A stretch of 64,000 bases of DNA, taken from Desulfitobacterium dehalogenans ATCC 51507 (lineage in GTDB: Bacteria > Bacillota > Desulfitobacteriia > Desulfitobacteriales > Desulfitobacteriaceae). Location of the stretch: NCBI RefSeq assembly GCF_000243155.2, contig NC_018017.1:930001-994000 (forward strand). The letters are read 5' to 3'. Below, piece after piece: positions 17,701-25,747 of the stretch. Each line of letters opens with the position of its first letter. Position 1 is the stretch's first letter. The notes under the pieces are model-generated. The model ran no database searches. It was not told where the DNA came from and was given only the letters and a program-made list of their open reading frames with translations. The position numbers and the translations under genes were made by a program.

Positions 17701-19174
17701 CGACTCTGGCGGGGATGGGCTTTTCGGGATTCACGAAGCAGCCGAATTGATCGATGATCTTGCCCCCCTGGATCTTCATGATCCCGATTTCCGTAATCTT
17801 TTCTGTGACGGCTGAGAAGCCGGTAGTTTCCAAGTCCAGGACACAATAGGTGGTATCAATACTCTGACCTTTAAGGTTGGTCACGGAAGGCTTCTTATCC
17901 GGTGCCAAATAAGCCTCAACACCATAAATCACCTTCATATTGGGATTATCTCTGCCCAGGAGCTTATGGGCTTCGGGAAAGGATTGAACCACACCATGAT
18001 CGGTAATGGCAATGGATTTCATTCCCCAGCTCATGGCCCGTTTGATGAGATCCGTGGCCCCGTTCATGGCATCCATCTGACTCATTTGGGTGTGTAGGTG
18101 CAGCTCTACCCGTTTCGCCTTGGCCAGATCCTGCCGTATATATTTTTTCATGCCTTCAGTTTCCACGATGGTGTTGGCGATAAGCTCAATTTCCCCGGAA
18201 AACTTGCTGAAGCCGGCATTTCCCGAAAGCTTAACCCCTTTAGCCTTTTGCAGCCTGGACACGACCTCTCCCTCTTCACCGGGCTTGAGGAAGGCCTTAC
18301 AGGTCATGGAGCTTGAGCCGTCATAAAGATCAAAGGAAACTAAAGTTTTTCCGCTTTTCAATTCTTTGGCTTCGATATTGGATAGTTCCCCCTGTATAGC
18401 AATCCTACCTTCATCCGGGGTGATGTCGGTAATTTTGATGACCTTGTCTTTAATGGCGGCATTACGGCCCAAAATGAGATTGGGGTCGCTTTTTTTACCG
18501 TCATCTGCTTTACTCTCCACCGGCACGGGCGCGGCTTCCTTATGTTCAGCAGGGGCAAGGCTGGGGGGAGCCGTCATCCTTTCTTTTTGAATCAGCTGAA
18601 GTTCTTTTTCCTGGGTAGCCTCTTGAAGCCGGACCAAATCTTCAGGGTTGACTTTATCGGCAAAATGAATGGAATAATGGGCACCGTAGAGGTTTTTAAT
18701 CGCCTCCTGAATGATCTTGTCATAGCCCTTGCCTTTGAGTAAGTAAGAAACGGCAATCTTAAAGGTAAGCTGTATGGATTGATCCGTGATGTCGTAGTCA
18801 CAATTATTGAGGGCTGATTTCAAGAGGGGATGTTTGCGGGCCAGCAAACTGATGATTTTCTTGAGCTCCTCTTCGATGGGTTTTTTGGGAGTCCCCTCGG
18901 AGTACTCGACGATAATCTCGGAATCCTCTAAGGTCAGGTGTTCTCTTATAAATTGATTCAGAGATTCAAGGTCGCTGACCTCTATATAGTTATCCGAGCT
19001 GATCTTCATTTCCAGGGTTTTGCTCTTTTCCTTCAACACCACTGCTTTGACGATGGCTGTGTTTAAGCTGACCCCAGCCTCAAAATCCCTAAAAATCTCC
19101 TGAACTCTTTTCATACTATCTCTAAACTCTCCATATACTTGTTCTGAATTATTTGTTTTTGGGGTTTTCTTCAA
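14774..19174 (-). CDS. polC: DNA polymerase III alpha subunit, Gram-positive type PolC
   Basis: PolC is the replicative polymerase with built-in 3'-5' proofreading. The 1466-residue protein is of normal length (about 1430-1460). In order: N-terminal region; OB fold at about 240-330; PHP domain from about 355 (VELHLHTQMSQMDAMNG), split by the exonuclease at about 442-610 (CVLDLETTGF); and the polymerase core with a zinc finger (CPGC and CPVC near 930-965) and the catalytic DID of EPDIDLNF. The first possible start is a TTG at 19174 without a good ribosome binding site. The ATG at 19117 (20 residues in) is an alternative with GGAGAG some 12 bases upstream, so the exact start is open. Confidence 0.95.
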   Translation of the reverse strand: MKKTPKTNNSEQVYGEFRDSMKRVQEIFRDFEAGVSLNTAIVKAVVLKEKSKTLEMKISSDNYIEVSDLESLNQFIREHLTLEDSEIIVEYSEGTPKKPIEEELKKIISLLARKHPLLKSALNNCDYDITDQSIQLTFKIAVSYLLKGKGYDKIIQEAIKNLYGAHYSIHFADKVNPEDLVRLQEATQEKELQLIQKERMTAPPSLAPAEHKEAAPVPVESKADDGKKSDPNLILGRNAAIKDKVIKITDITPDEGRIAIQGELSNIEAKELKSGKTLVSFDLYDGSSSMTCKAFLKPGEEGEVVSRLQKAKGVKLSGNAGFSKFSGEIELIANTIVETEGMKKYIRQDLAKAKRVELHLHTQMSQMDAMNGATDLIKRAMSWGMKSIAITDHGVVQSFPEAHKLLGRDNPNMKVIYGVEAYLAPDKKPSVTNLKGQSIDTTYCVLDLETTGFSAVTEKITEIGIMKIQGGKIIDQFGCFVNPEKPIPARVVEVTNITDDMVKDAETIDQVFPKLLQFIEGSVLVAHNADFDMGFLKHTAKVLGYNFDYTYLDTLSLARELFPDYKTYKLGRIAKNLGIKVEVAHRALDDVGTTVKVFNIMVDMLKERGVETLADIDLKASDESAKKDEYKKLKTYHAIILAKDYTGLKNLYKLVSYSHLDYFYKKPRILKSLYKKYSEGLILGSACSEGELFQAILLGRSDEEIESIAEEYDYLEIQPLGNNDYLIRTEQVPNKDYLMEINRKIVALGEKLNKPVVATGDVHFLDPEDEVYRRILEAGQGFKDADQQPPLYLKTTEEMLEEFSYLGEEKAYEVVITNTNLIADLCEPINPISSEKATPHIEGCEETIKEIAFSKAHELYGNPLPDIVQQRLDRELDSIIKNGFSVMYIIAQKLVWKSNEDGYLVGSRGSVGSSVAAYMTGITEVNALPPHYRCPGCKYSDFSDYGHKIGFDLPDKECPVCGAKLDKDGIDIPFETFLGFNGDKEPDIDLNFSGEYQAKAHKYTEVIFGKGTTFKAGTIGTIADKTAFGYVRKYFEEKNRTANKAEIIRIAKGCTGIKRTSGQHPGGIIVVPKGREIFEFCPVQHPADDPNSDIITTHFDYHSIDQNLLKLDILGHDDPTVIRMLQDITGVDPKTIPMDDKKTMSLFSSTEALGVTPEQINSKVGTFGIPEFGTRFVRGMLLDTLPKAFEDLICISGLSHGTDVWLGNAKDLIDAGTVTLSEAVCTRDEIMTYLIRKGLPPNTSFKIMETVRKGKALKDSKWPEYETLMREHNVPEWYIDSCRKIKYMFPKAHAAAYVMMAFRIAWFKVHIPLAYYAAYFTIRAKAFDAEFMTFGKEKVKAKMKEIEALGNQAAPKDKDMYDDLEIVLEMYERGFSFLPIDIYNSHATKFQVEGNALRPPLNSISGMGTVAAEGLYSAAQEKPFKSLEDVKKRGKIGNSTLELLSKFDCLKGIPESDQISFFDLIS

Positions 19175-19282
19175 AATAAACCAGGAAGCCTATCTGTTGC
19201 GGATGTTTAACTACAAATAGGCTTGACTCACATTATTTCTATTTTACCATGAGAGTGAATCGGAAAGAAGAAGCTTTTTTTC

Positions 19283-19310
19283 TTGACAAGAGTTGAAAGT
19301 CTGTTATAGA
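19283..19310 (+). promoter_or_regulatory. Sigma-A promoter of the leuA T-box transcript
   Basis: TTGACA (19283-19288) and TATAGA (19305-19310) are separated by 16 bases, just upstream of the T-box leader. Confidence 0.7.
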
Positions 19311-19324
19311 ATACATTAAATAGT

Positions 19325-19623
19325 TTATAAATACGCCGAAGAGGAATAGTAAGTTTTATCTAAGCGCCTAGAGAGCTGTTGGTTGGTGTAAAACAGCGGC
19401 AAAGATGGAGCTGAACTCACCTCGGAGTAGCTCGCTGAAATGGTAAAGAGTAGGTGGAGCCGGATCCTAACCGTTATAGTAGGGGGATATAAGGTCGGAA
19501 ATCTCTTTGAAGATAGTGGACCCGTATCTGTGAGAGCATGCTTTGGGCATGAATGAGAGTGGTACCGCGTAAGATGTTAAAATCTTTCGTCTCTATAGGT
19601 TATAGAGATGAAAGATTTTTTTA
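19325..19623 (+). ncRNA. T-box leader, leucine-type, upstream of the LeuA-like gene
   Basis: This is a tRNA-sensing leader that lets transcription continue when uncharged tRNA is high. Visible parts are the stem I elements AGAGAGC and TGTAAAACAGC and a candidate specifier CTC (Leu) at 19416-19418 in the context GAACTCA. The T-box sequence AGAGTGGTACCGCG is at 19556-19569. A terminator stem at about 19579-19623 (AATCTTTC pairing with GAAAGATT) has a T-run. The CTC specifier matches a leucine biosynthetic gene downstream. Specifier assignment is by eye. Confidence 0.9.
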
Positions 19624-19646
19624 ATTGTGAGGGAGGATGATGAACA

Positions 19647-21308
19647 ATGAAAAATGTAGAAAATTATCGCCGAGGGTATTTCATGCCCCCTGTAAAAAGC
19701 TTAAAGTGGGCAGAAAAGGAGTATATTAATGCGCCACCCACATGGTGTAGTGTTGATCTTCGGGACGGCAACCAGGCCCTGGTGGTACCGATGAGCCTGG
19801 AAGAAAAGCTGGAGTATTTTCAAATGCTCTTAAAGATTGGCTTTAAGGAGATTGAGGTGGGCTTCCCGGCAGCGTCGGAAACAGAGTACGCTTTCCTGCG
19901 CACCCTCATTGAACAGGATCTGATTCCTGAGGATGTGACCATTCAGGTCTTAACCCAATCCCGTGACCATATTATCGAAAAGACCTTTAAGGCCTTGGCA
20001 GGAGCAAAAAGGGCAGTAGTCCATCTCTATAATTCCACTTCTGTGGCCCAACGGGAGCAGGTCTTTAAAATGAGCCAGGAAGAGATTATAGAGATCGCCG
20101 TAAGCGGCGCTCAATTGCTGAAAAAATATGCTGCGGAGACGGAGGGTAATTTCCAATTCGAATATTCCCCGGAAAGCTTTACCGGTACGGAGATGGAGTT
20201 CGCCCTGGAGATCTGCAATCAAGTCCTCGATGTTTTTGAACCCACGACCGAAAATAAAGCGATTATCAACCTGCCGGTCACTGTTTCCATGTCCATGCCC
20301 CATGTTTACGCCAGTCAGATTGAATATATGAGCGAGCATCTCAAGTATCGGGACAATGTGATTTTATCACTCCATCCACATAATGACCGTGGGACTGCGG
20401 TAGCTGATGCGGAGCTGGGCTTGCTGGCCGGTGGTCAACGCATCGAGGGGACATTGTTTGGCAATGGGGAACGCACCGGCAATGTGGATATCGTCACCTT
20501 AGCACTCAATCTGTTTTCCCATGGGGTGGACCCTGGTCTGAACTTTGAAAATATGTTGGAAATTACGGCCGGGTATGAAAAACTGACCCGGATGAAAGTC
20601 CACGACCGTCAGCCTTATGGCGGCAAGCTGGTCTTTGCGGCCTTCTCCGGCTCCCATCAGGATGCCATCACGAAGGGCATGAAGTGGCGTGAAGAGCATG
20701 ACTGTCAATGCTGGACGGTTCCTTATCTGCTCATTGATCCCCAGGACATTGGCCGAGAGTATGAAGGGGATGTCATCCGCATTAATAGTCAGTCGGGTAA
20801 AGGGGGCATCGCCTATATGCTGGAACAGCATTATGCTCTTGATTTACCGGCTAAGATGCGGGAAGACTTCGGTTATAAGGTGAAAAACGTCTCCGATAAC
20901 CTGCACAAAGAACTCATGCCTGAAGAAATTAAGGATATTTTCTTCAAGGAATATGTCAATATTGAGAGCCCCATTAAATTCGTCAACTTCCGCTTCCTTA
21001 GCGATGATGATTTTCATACTACGGTCACCATAGAGTTCAAGGGCGAGATTCAAGAACTATCCGGGGAAGGCAACGGCCGCCTGGACGCTATCAGTAATGC
21101 CCTTCAGGCTCGCTTGGGGCTATCCTACTCCAATCTAATTTATAAAGAGCATGCCCTTGAGTTAGGCTCCAAATCCCAAGCCGTTTCCTATGTGGGAGTA
21201 ACCGATCCGGACGGAGTGATTCACTGGGGGTGCGGAATTCACACCGATATCTTTACTTCTTCGGTTAAAGCGTTAATCAGTGCTGTCAACACCATGATAA
21301 GGGGGTAG
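19647..21308 (+). CDS. leuA: 2-isopropylmalate synthase, LeuA type 2
   Basis: This enzyme condenses acetyl-CoA with 2-oxoisovalerate, committing carbon to leucine. The 553-residue protein has the DRE-TIM metallolyase signature near the N terminus (DLRDGNQAL), the HxH metal motif in SLHPHNDRGTA and the GNGERTGNVD motif. A C-terminal LeuA dimer/regulatory domain covers about residues 430-553. The layout resembles the longer yeast-like class of isopropylmalate synthase. The start follows a GAGGGAGG-like site. The upstream leucine T-box supports the assignment. No other leu gene is adjacent, so this is a single-gene unit. A homocitrate or citramalate synthase is a less likely alternative. Confidence 0.9.
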   Translation: MKNVENYRRGYFMPPVKSLKWAEKEYINAPPTWCSVDLRDGNQALVVPMSLEEKLEYFQMLLKIGFKEIEVGFPAASETEYAFLRTLIEQDLIPEDVTIQVLTQSRDHIIEKTFKALAGAKRAVVHLYNSTSVAQREQVFKMSQEEIIEIAVSGAQLLKKYAAETEGNFQFEYSPESFTGTEMEFALEICNQVLDVFEPTTENKAIINLPVTVSMSMPHVYASQIEYMSEHLKYRDNVILSLHPHNDRGTAVADAELGLLAGGQRIEGTLFGNGERTGNVDIVTLALNLFSHGVDPGLNFENMLEITAGYEKLTRMKVHDRQPYGGKLVFAAFSGSHQDAITKGMKWREEHDCQCWTVPYLLIDPQDIGREYEGDVIRINSQSGKGGIAYMLEQHYALDLPAKMREDFGYKVKNVSDNLHKELMPEEIKDIFFKEYVNIESPIKFVNFRFLSDDDFHTTVTIEFKGEIQELSGEGNGRLDAISNALQARLGLSYSNLIYKEHALELGSKSQAVSYVGVTDPDGVIHWGCGIHTDIFTSSVKALISAVNTMIRG

Positions 21309-21435
21309 CTTTATGCATAACGCTCACTCAGTAAAGGTTGAGTTTCTCAAAGGTGGCGTTGTGGGGCGTTGCATTTCCTAGGAATCACAGTTTTTTTGTG
21401 CTAGAATGAACAGAATGATGTTATGCTGAGGTGAC

Positions 21436-22407
21436 ATGATGATTCGTGAAATCTACCCTCGTATCTATCTAAACGAGATACCTTTGCCCCATAACCCATT
21501 AAAGACATTGAACAGCTATATCGTTCTGTCCGGGGACCGTCCCCTTATTTTGGATACTGGATTTGACCTGGAAGCTTGTAAGACTGCTTTCATGGAAGGT
21601 GTTGAGGAGCTCCAAATCGATCTGAAAAAGACGGATTTGATACTAAGCCATATGCATGTGGACCACACCGGACTGGCTGACTTTTTGGCCGAGAAGGGAT
21701 GCAAAGTTTATATTGGGAAAAAGGATGGTATCCTGCTCAATAACTACAGAACTTCTCCGGATCTCATTATGAGCGAATTGAATAAGGTGTTGAATTTAAG
21801 CCAGGAAATGAATTCAACGGAGAAAGCGGTCTTTGATATTACTCCTAAAAAGCCTTTGGCATATACACCCCTGAACGAGGGAGACTGCTTAAAAGCCGGA
21901 TCCTATAAATTGGAGATTATCAATATTCCCGGACATAGTCCGGGACACATCGGTCTCTATGAAAGAACTCATAAACTGTTTTTCGGCGGTGATCACATAC
22001 TCAATGAGATTACCCCCAATATTACCTTTTTCCACTACAACATTGATAGTCTCGGGAACTTTATCAAGAGCCTTGAAAAGATACGCCAGTATGATATTGA
22101 TCAGGTATTTCCTGCCCATCGCAGCCTTATCGCAAATCACCAACAGCGGATCGATGAGCTGATTGCCCACCATCAAGAGCGCCTTGTTGAAATTGCAGAG
22201 ATCCTGGGTGATGGAAAAAAGACAGTGGGTCAGACTGCGGCAAGAATGCGCTGGGAGCTGAGATATAACAGCTGGAATGAGTTCCCCCCAGCTCAAAAAT
22301 GGTTTGCTTCCGGGGAAGCTATGGCTCATTTAGAGCATTTAGTGCATAAAGGAGAAGTTCGGCGGGTGAGGCACGACGGGGGAAATTATTACGAATTGGT
22401 AAATTAA
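21436..22407 (+). CDS. Metallo-beta-lactamase-fold hydrolase (copy 1)
   Basis: The 323-residue protein has the zinc motif SHMHVDHTG near residue 71 (HxHxDH), a later His in IPGHSPGHIGLY, an Asp in FFGGDHIL and a terminal His in FPAHRSL, completing a two-metal site. The last 100 residues are helical and resemble the winged-helix tail of some MBL-fold thioesterases or hydrolases. The start is ATG at 21436 or 21439, after GAGGTGAC. A close paralogue is encoded at 47364, with a similar upstream region. The substrate is unknown. Confidence 0.85.
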   Translation: MMIREIYPRIYLNEIPLPHNPLKTLNSYIVLSGDRPLILDTGFDLEACKTAFMEGVEELQIDLKKTDLILSHMHVDHTGLADFLAEKGCKVYIGKKDGILLNNYRTSPDLIMSELNKVLNLSQEMNSTEKAVFDITPKKPLAYTPLNEGDCLKAGSYKLEIINIPGHSPGHIGLYERTHKLFFGGDHILNEITPNITFFHYNIDSLGNFIKSLEKIRQYDIDQVFPAHRSLIANHQQRIDELIAHHQERLVEIAEILGDGKKTVGQTAARMRWELRYNSWNEFPPAQKWFASGEAMAHLEHLVHKGEVRRVRHDGGNYYELVN

Positions 22408-22456
22408 AAGCTCCATAAGACAAATCAAGGTATTACGCAGATGGTTAAATAGAAAA

Positions 22457-22520
22457 AGAGCCAAGGTAACATTTCGCCCTCCAACATTTTAAGCGGAGAA
22501 ATGTGCCTTGGCTTCTTTTT
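22457..22520. terminator. Bidirectional terminator between MBL gene and sigma-54 activator
   Basis: GCCAAGG (22460-22466) pairs with CCTTGGC (22506-22512), with an inner ACATTTC/GAAATGT stem. A5 on one side and T5 on the other serve both convergent genes. Confidence 0.88.
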
Positions 22521-24498
22521 ATTTTTTGACTGCTGAAGTTTTTAATTGAATATTATATTTTTCCATCTTGCGGTATAAGGTATTGCGGGACATTTTTAAA
22601 GCTTTTGCCGCTTGGAAGATATTGCCGTTATAACTTTCTAATAAGTTAATGATGCGTTCGCGTTCAGATTCCCCATTCTGCGGAGTAAATAGTTTGGATT
22701 GAGAGGTCGTATTTTGAGAATGCAAAATATATTCGGGTAAGAATTCGGGAGTGATTTCCAGGCCTTCGGACAAAATCATTGCTTTTTCGATAACGTTTTT
22801 TAATTCCCTGACATTTCCCGGCCAATCATAGCTGCAAAGGATTTGGAGAGCAGCCGGATGGATTTGCTTGGATTGGACGTTGTATTGTCTGGACAATTCG
22901 GATATAAAATGTTCTGCCAATAAAGGAATATCGCATTTTCGTTCACGGAGCGGCGGAAGGTTGATCTCAATGACATTGAGCCGATAATAGAGATCCTGAC
23001 GAAATTGCCCCAGTCTGACGAGTTCAGCCATATCTGTATTGGTTGCGGCGATAATGCGCACATCCACTTTTTTAGGTTTATTGGAGCTAATCCGCGTAAT
23101 GGTTCGCTCCTGGAGAAATCTCAGAAGAGTTACCTGCATGTCCAGAGGCATTTCACCTATTTCATCCAGAAGCAAGGTTCCTTCGTGAGCATGTTCGAAT
23201 TTTCCGATGGAACCATGGGCACGGGCACCGGTAAAAGCGCCTTCTTCATAGCCGAAGAGTTCACTATGGAGTAAATCCTTCGGCAGTGCCCCGCAATTGA
23301 TAGCTACAAAATTGCCTTTCCGGCCGCTGCGCTGATGAATGGCCTTAGCCACCACTTCTTTGCCCGTCCCGGTTTCCCCAAGCAGCAGCACATTCGAAGG
23401 GAATTTGGCGGTTTTTTGAACAATGCTGTCCACTTTGGACCAAGTGGTGCTTTCACCAATATAGTCAATCTCATGAGGCTTGGAGAGCTTATGGGAAATA
23501 GAAACGGGAGAGCAGGAGGGACTGGAATGGTTAACTTTTTGCTCGGCTGAGCCTTGCTTTTTGAAAATAAGCAGGGTATGGACTTCACCGTTAAGAAGCC
23601 GGATATGCTGTTTTCTGAGCAGCCGGCAGCGGAGGGTTTCTCTTTTATGGGTTGCGAAATCCGCTTTAAACTCAATTTCTTCACTGGGTTGCTCGTAATT
23701 GTTGGCCATGAGACGAGCCAAATCATTTTTGTTAGGAAGATAGCTCCCTAAGGATTTGCCGGTCGTGTCGGAGCCGGTAAAAGAGCTGGCGAAGATTTGG
23801 TTTGCTGTATGGATTGTCCCATCATGCTCCAGAACAACAACCAAGCAGGAGCAATCATCGATCATTTCTTTGATCAGAGGTTTGAGTTCAAGGGGCTTAG
23901 TTGATTTGGGTCCTGCCGTCAGATAATACTCTATAATTTTAGCTGCAGTGATAGTCATGGAAAGGGCATTATCGTGAAGGCTGCCAAAGGGATTGACTCC
24001 ATTGAGAACTGCAACCAAGGTGTTGTTGATCATGATAGGAGAACTCACGCCGGAATGGTTCTGGCTGATAATGCGGTAATGCTCATATCCATCGGTTCTC
24101 ATAGGGATTTTTTCTTTTAAAGCGATGGTAACAGCGCCGTTTCCACAAGTCGCTTCATCGGTATAGGCTCCTAAAGTTCGGGGGTAGTTTTTGATCGGGG
24201 TAATTAACTCAAAAACAAAACCGTCAGAATCACAGATGCTTATGTTGCAATCCAGCAAGGCATAAAGATAGTTCATGACCGGAGCCGCTAAAGACAGCAA
24301 TTCTGCATATTGAATTCTTTTTTCCTGCAACAAGGAGGTATTGCATTTAGGAAATTCCGTGGACCATGGATCAAGGCCAAGATTCCGGCACCGTTCCCAT
24401 GATCGGGCCACAGAAGGATGAACGTTGTCTTCCTGGATCACTCCGCGGATCACAAAGTTCTTCCAAGCCTCAAGAATTCCTTCCTGGGTATAATGCAT
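22519..24498 (-). CDS. AcoR-type sigma-54 activator, likely regulator of the cai/fix-like cluster
   Basis: This enhancer-binding protein of about 659 residues starts with the AcoR-like segment HPSVARSWERCRNLGLDP. A GAF-like sensor region (about 75-200) and a PAS-like region (about 220-330) follow. The AAA+ domain has GETGTGKE and the sigma-54 loop GAFTGA. A Fis-type helix-turn-helix ends the protein (NIFQAAKALKMSRNTLYRKM). The ATG at 24498 is chosen because GAGGAGG lies 8 bases upstream; an in-frame ATG at 24525 precedes that site. It is divergent from the enoyl-CoA hydratase gene. Two sigma-54 promoters with shared upstream palindromes lie next to it, so it most likely senses a substrate or CoA intermediate of that pathway. 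Confidence 0.93.
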   Translation of the reverse strand: MHYTQEGILEAWKNFVIRGVIQEDNVHPSVARSWERCRNLGLDPWSTEFPKCNTSLLQEKRIQYAELLSLAAPVMNYLYALLDCNISICDSDGFVFELITPIKNYPRTLGAYTDEATCGNGAVTIALKEKIPMRTDGYEHYRIISQNHSGVSSPIMINNTLVAVLNGVNPFGSLHDNALSMTITAAKIIEYYLTAGPKSTKPLELKPLIKEMIDDCSCLVVVLEHDGTIHTANQIFASSFTGSDTTGKSLGSYLPNKNDLARLMANNYEQPSEEIEFKADFATHKRETLRCRLLRKQHIRLLNGEVHTLLIFKKQGSAEQKVNHSSPSCSPVSISHKLSKPHEIDYIGESTTWSKVDSIVQKTAKFPSNVLLLGETGTGKEVVAKAIHQRSGRKGNFVAINCGALPKDLLHSELFGYEEGAFTGARAHGSIGKFEHAHEGTLLLDEIGEMPLDMQVTLLRFLQERTITRISSNKPKKVDVRIIAATNTDMAELVRLGQFRQDLYYRLNVIEINLPPLRERKCDIPLLAEHFISELSRQYNVQSKQIHPAALQILCSYDWPGNVRELKNVIEKAMILSEGLEITPEFLPEYILHSQNTTSQSKLFTPQNGESERERIINLLESYNGNIFQAAKALKMSRNTLYRKMEKYNIQLKTSAVKK

Positions 24499-24698
24499 AG
24501 TTACAACCTCCTCAGAAGAAATCATGGTGAAAGTATTTTTTAAACCTTTATGTCCTTTCTTTCACTTCGAGAAACCAATCATGAACAAAAGGGTTGAGCA
24601 GTAGTGACTTGAGGTGTTAGTAATAACTTTCCCAATCTTATAGCCATCTTACACCACATTAATAATATTTTCAACTCCGAACCTTTTCGTAAAAACGT

Positions 24699-24726
24699 GG
24701 AACAGTTTGTTCAAACAAAGTGTTCC
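24699..24726 (+). promoter_or_regulatory. Upstream activating palindrome for the first sigma-54 promoter
   Basis: The near-perfect palindrome has GGAACAGTTTGTT on the left and AACAAAGTGTTCC on the right, one mismatch in 13. It is about 80-100 bases upstream of the -24/-12 promoter, a usual enhancer position. A 13-base part (24713-24725) recurs inverted at 27470-27482 before the second sigma-54 promoter. Confidence 0.65.
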
Positions 24727-24802
24727 GCCTTGTGAGCAATGGGACATTTGGTTTTGGAGTGATCCCACTACGGCTCCAAAGGTAAATGATTTAGCAATGA
24801 AT

Positions 24803-24818
24803 TGGCATGAGTTTTGCA
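24803..24818 (+). promoter_or_regulatory. Sigma-54 (-24/-12) promoter of the enoyl-CoA hydratase unit
   Basis: TTGGCATGAGTTTTGCA has GG at 24804-24805 and GC at 24816-24817, the correct 12-base register for sigma-54. It is about 130 bases before the hydratase start. The rest of 24499-24948 contains no gene. Confidence 0.85.
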
Positions 24819-24948
24819 TTGATTATAAATTGCCAAAAGATAAGTTTATGAACAGTAAAAAGGAGGGATAAAAACGCGAGCAATTTCTAGTACATCATTT
24901 CACAGCTTTGCCAAAATAAAAGCACACGGCTCAACAGGAGGTAACTAA

Positions 24949-25716
24949 ATGTCCGAGACTTTATTATGGGAAAAACAAAATGACGGTATAGCTTACGTAA
25001 TTATTAATAAACCAGAACGCAGAAATGCTATGGATGCTGATCTGATGGTAAAGATGGTTCAGGTTTTGGATCAGCTGGATCAGGATAAGGATGTCAGGGT
25101 CATCATTCTCAAAGGACAAGGGGATCATTTCAGTTCGGGCGGCGATTTAAAAGCAGGGGTTGGCGGTGAACCCACTGTTGAAAATTCCAGAGCGGCCTTA
25201 CAAAAATTTGTTTTTGCAGTAAGAAAGATACAAGAGATGGAAAAGCCTGTCATTGCTATGGTAAAAGGCTATGCCATAGGTGGAGGCATGAGTCTGGCCA
25301 TGGCTTGCGATATTGTTTTTGCGTCGGAAGACGCCAAATTCAGCTCTAATTTCCTCAAGGTAGGGATTACACCGGAAATGGGTGCTATGCTCTTGATGCC
25401 CTTGATGATGGGTGCTCAAAGAGCAAAAGAATTATGGTTTACGGGAAGAGTTATTGATGCGGCGGAAGCCAAGGAGTTGGGATTTGTTAACCGAGTCTGT
25501 TCTTCGGAAGAAATTGAAAGCGCTACCCGGGATTTTGCCACAGACTTAGCCCAAATGCCTGCTCTTCCGGTGAGAATCACCAAACGAATTACCAATTCAA
25601 CCCTGTTTAATTTATTGAACTCTGTGCTGGAAGCGGAACTGCAATCGACTCCTTTCTGTACCCAGACAGAAGAGCATAAGGCTTTAATTGAAGCGTTTAA
25701 AAACCGGAAAAAATAG
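24949..25716 (+). CDS. Enoyl-CoA hydratase/isomerase family protein, CaiD-like
   Basis: The 255-residue crotonase-fold protein would hydrate or dehydrate an enoyl-CoA. It has the CoA-binding and oxyanion-hole segments (HFSSGGDLKAG near residue 61 and GYAIGGGMSLAMACD near 104) and is about the size of E. coli carnitinyl-CoA dehydratase CaiD (261). A Glu in the TPEMGAMLLMP segment could serve in catalysis. AGGAGGTAA precedes the ATG. It is the first gene after a sigma-54 promoter and is followed by an MFS transporter in the same unit. CaiD-like function is inferred from the neighbouring CaiA, CaiB, CaiC and Fix homologues. Confidence 0.85.
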   Translation: MSETLLWEKQNDGIAYVIINKPERRNAMDADLMVKMVQVLDQLDQDKDVRVIILKGQGDHFSSGGDLKAGVGGEPTVENSRAALQKFVFAVRKIQEMEKPVIAMVKGYAIGGGMSLAMACDIVFASEDAKFSSNFLKVGITPEMGAMLLMPLMMGAQRAKELWFTGRVIDAAEAKELGFVNRVCSSEEIESATRDFATDLAQMPALPVRITKRITNSTLFNLLNSVLEAELQSTPFCTQTEEHKALIEAFKNRKK

Positions 25717-25747
25717 AAGTAAGTAATACATGCTGGGAGGAAGCAAT

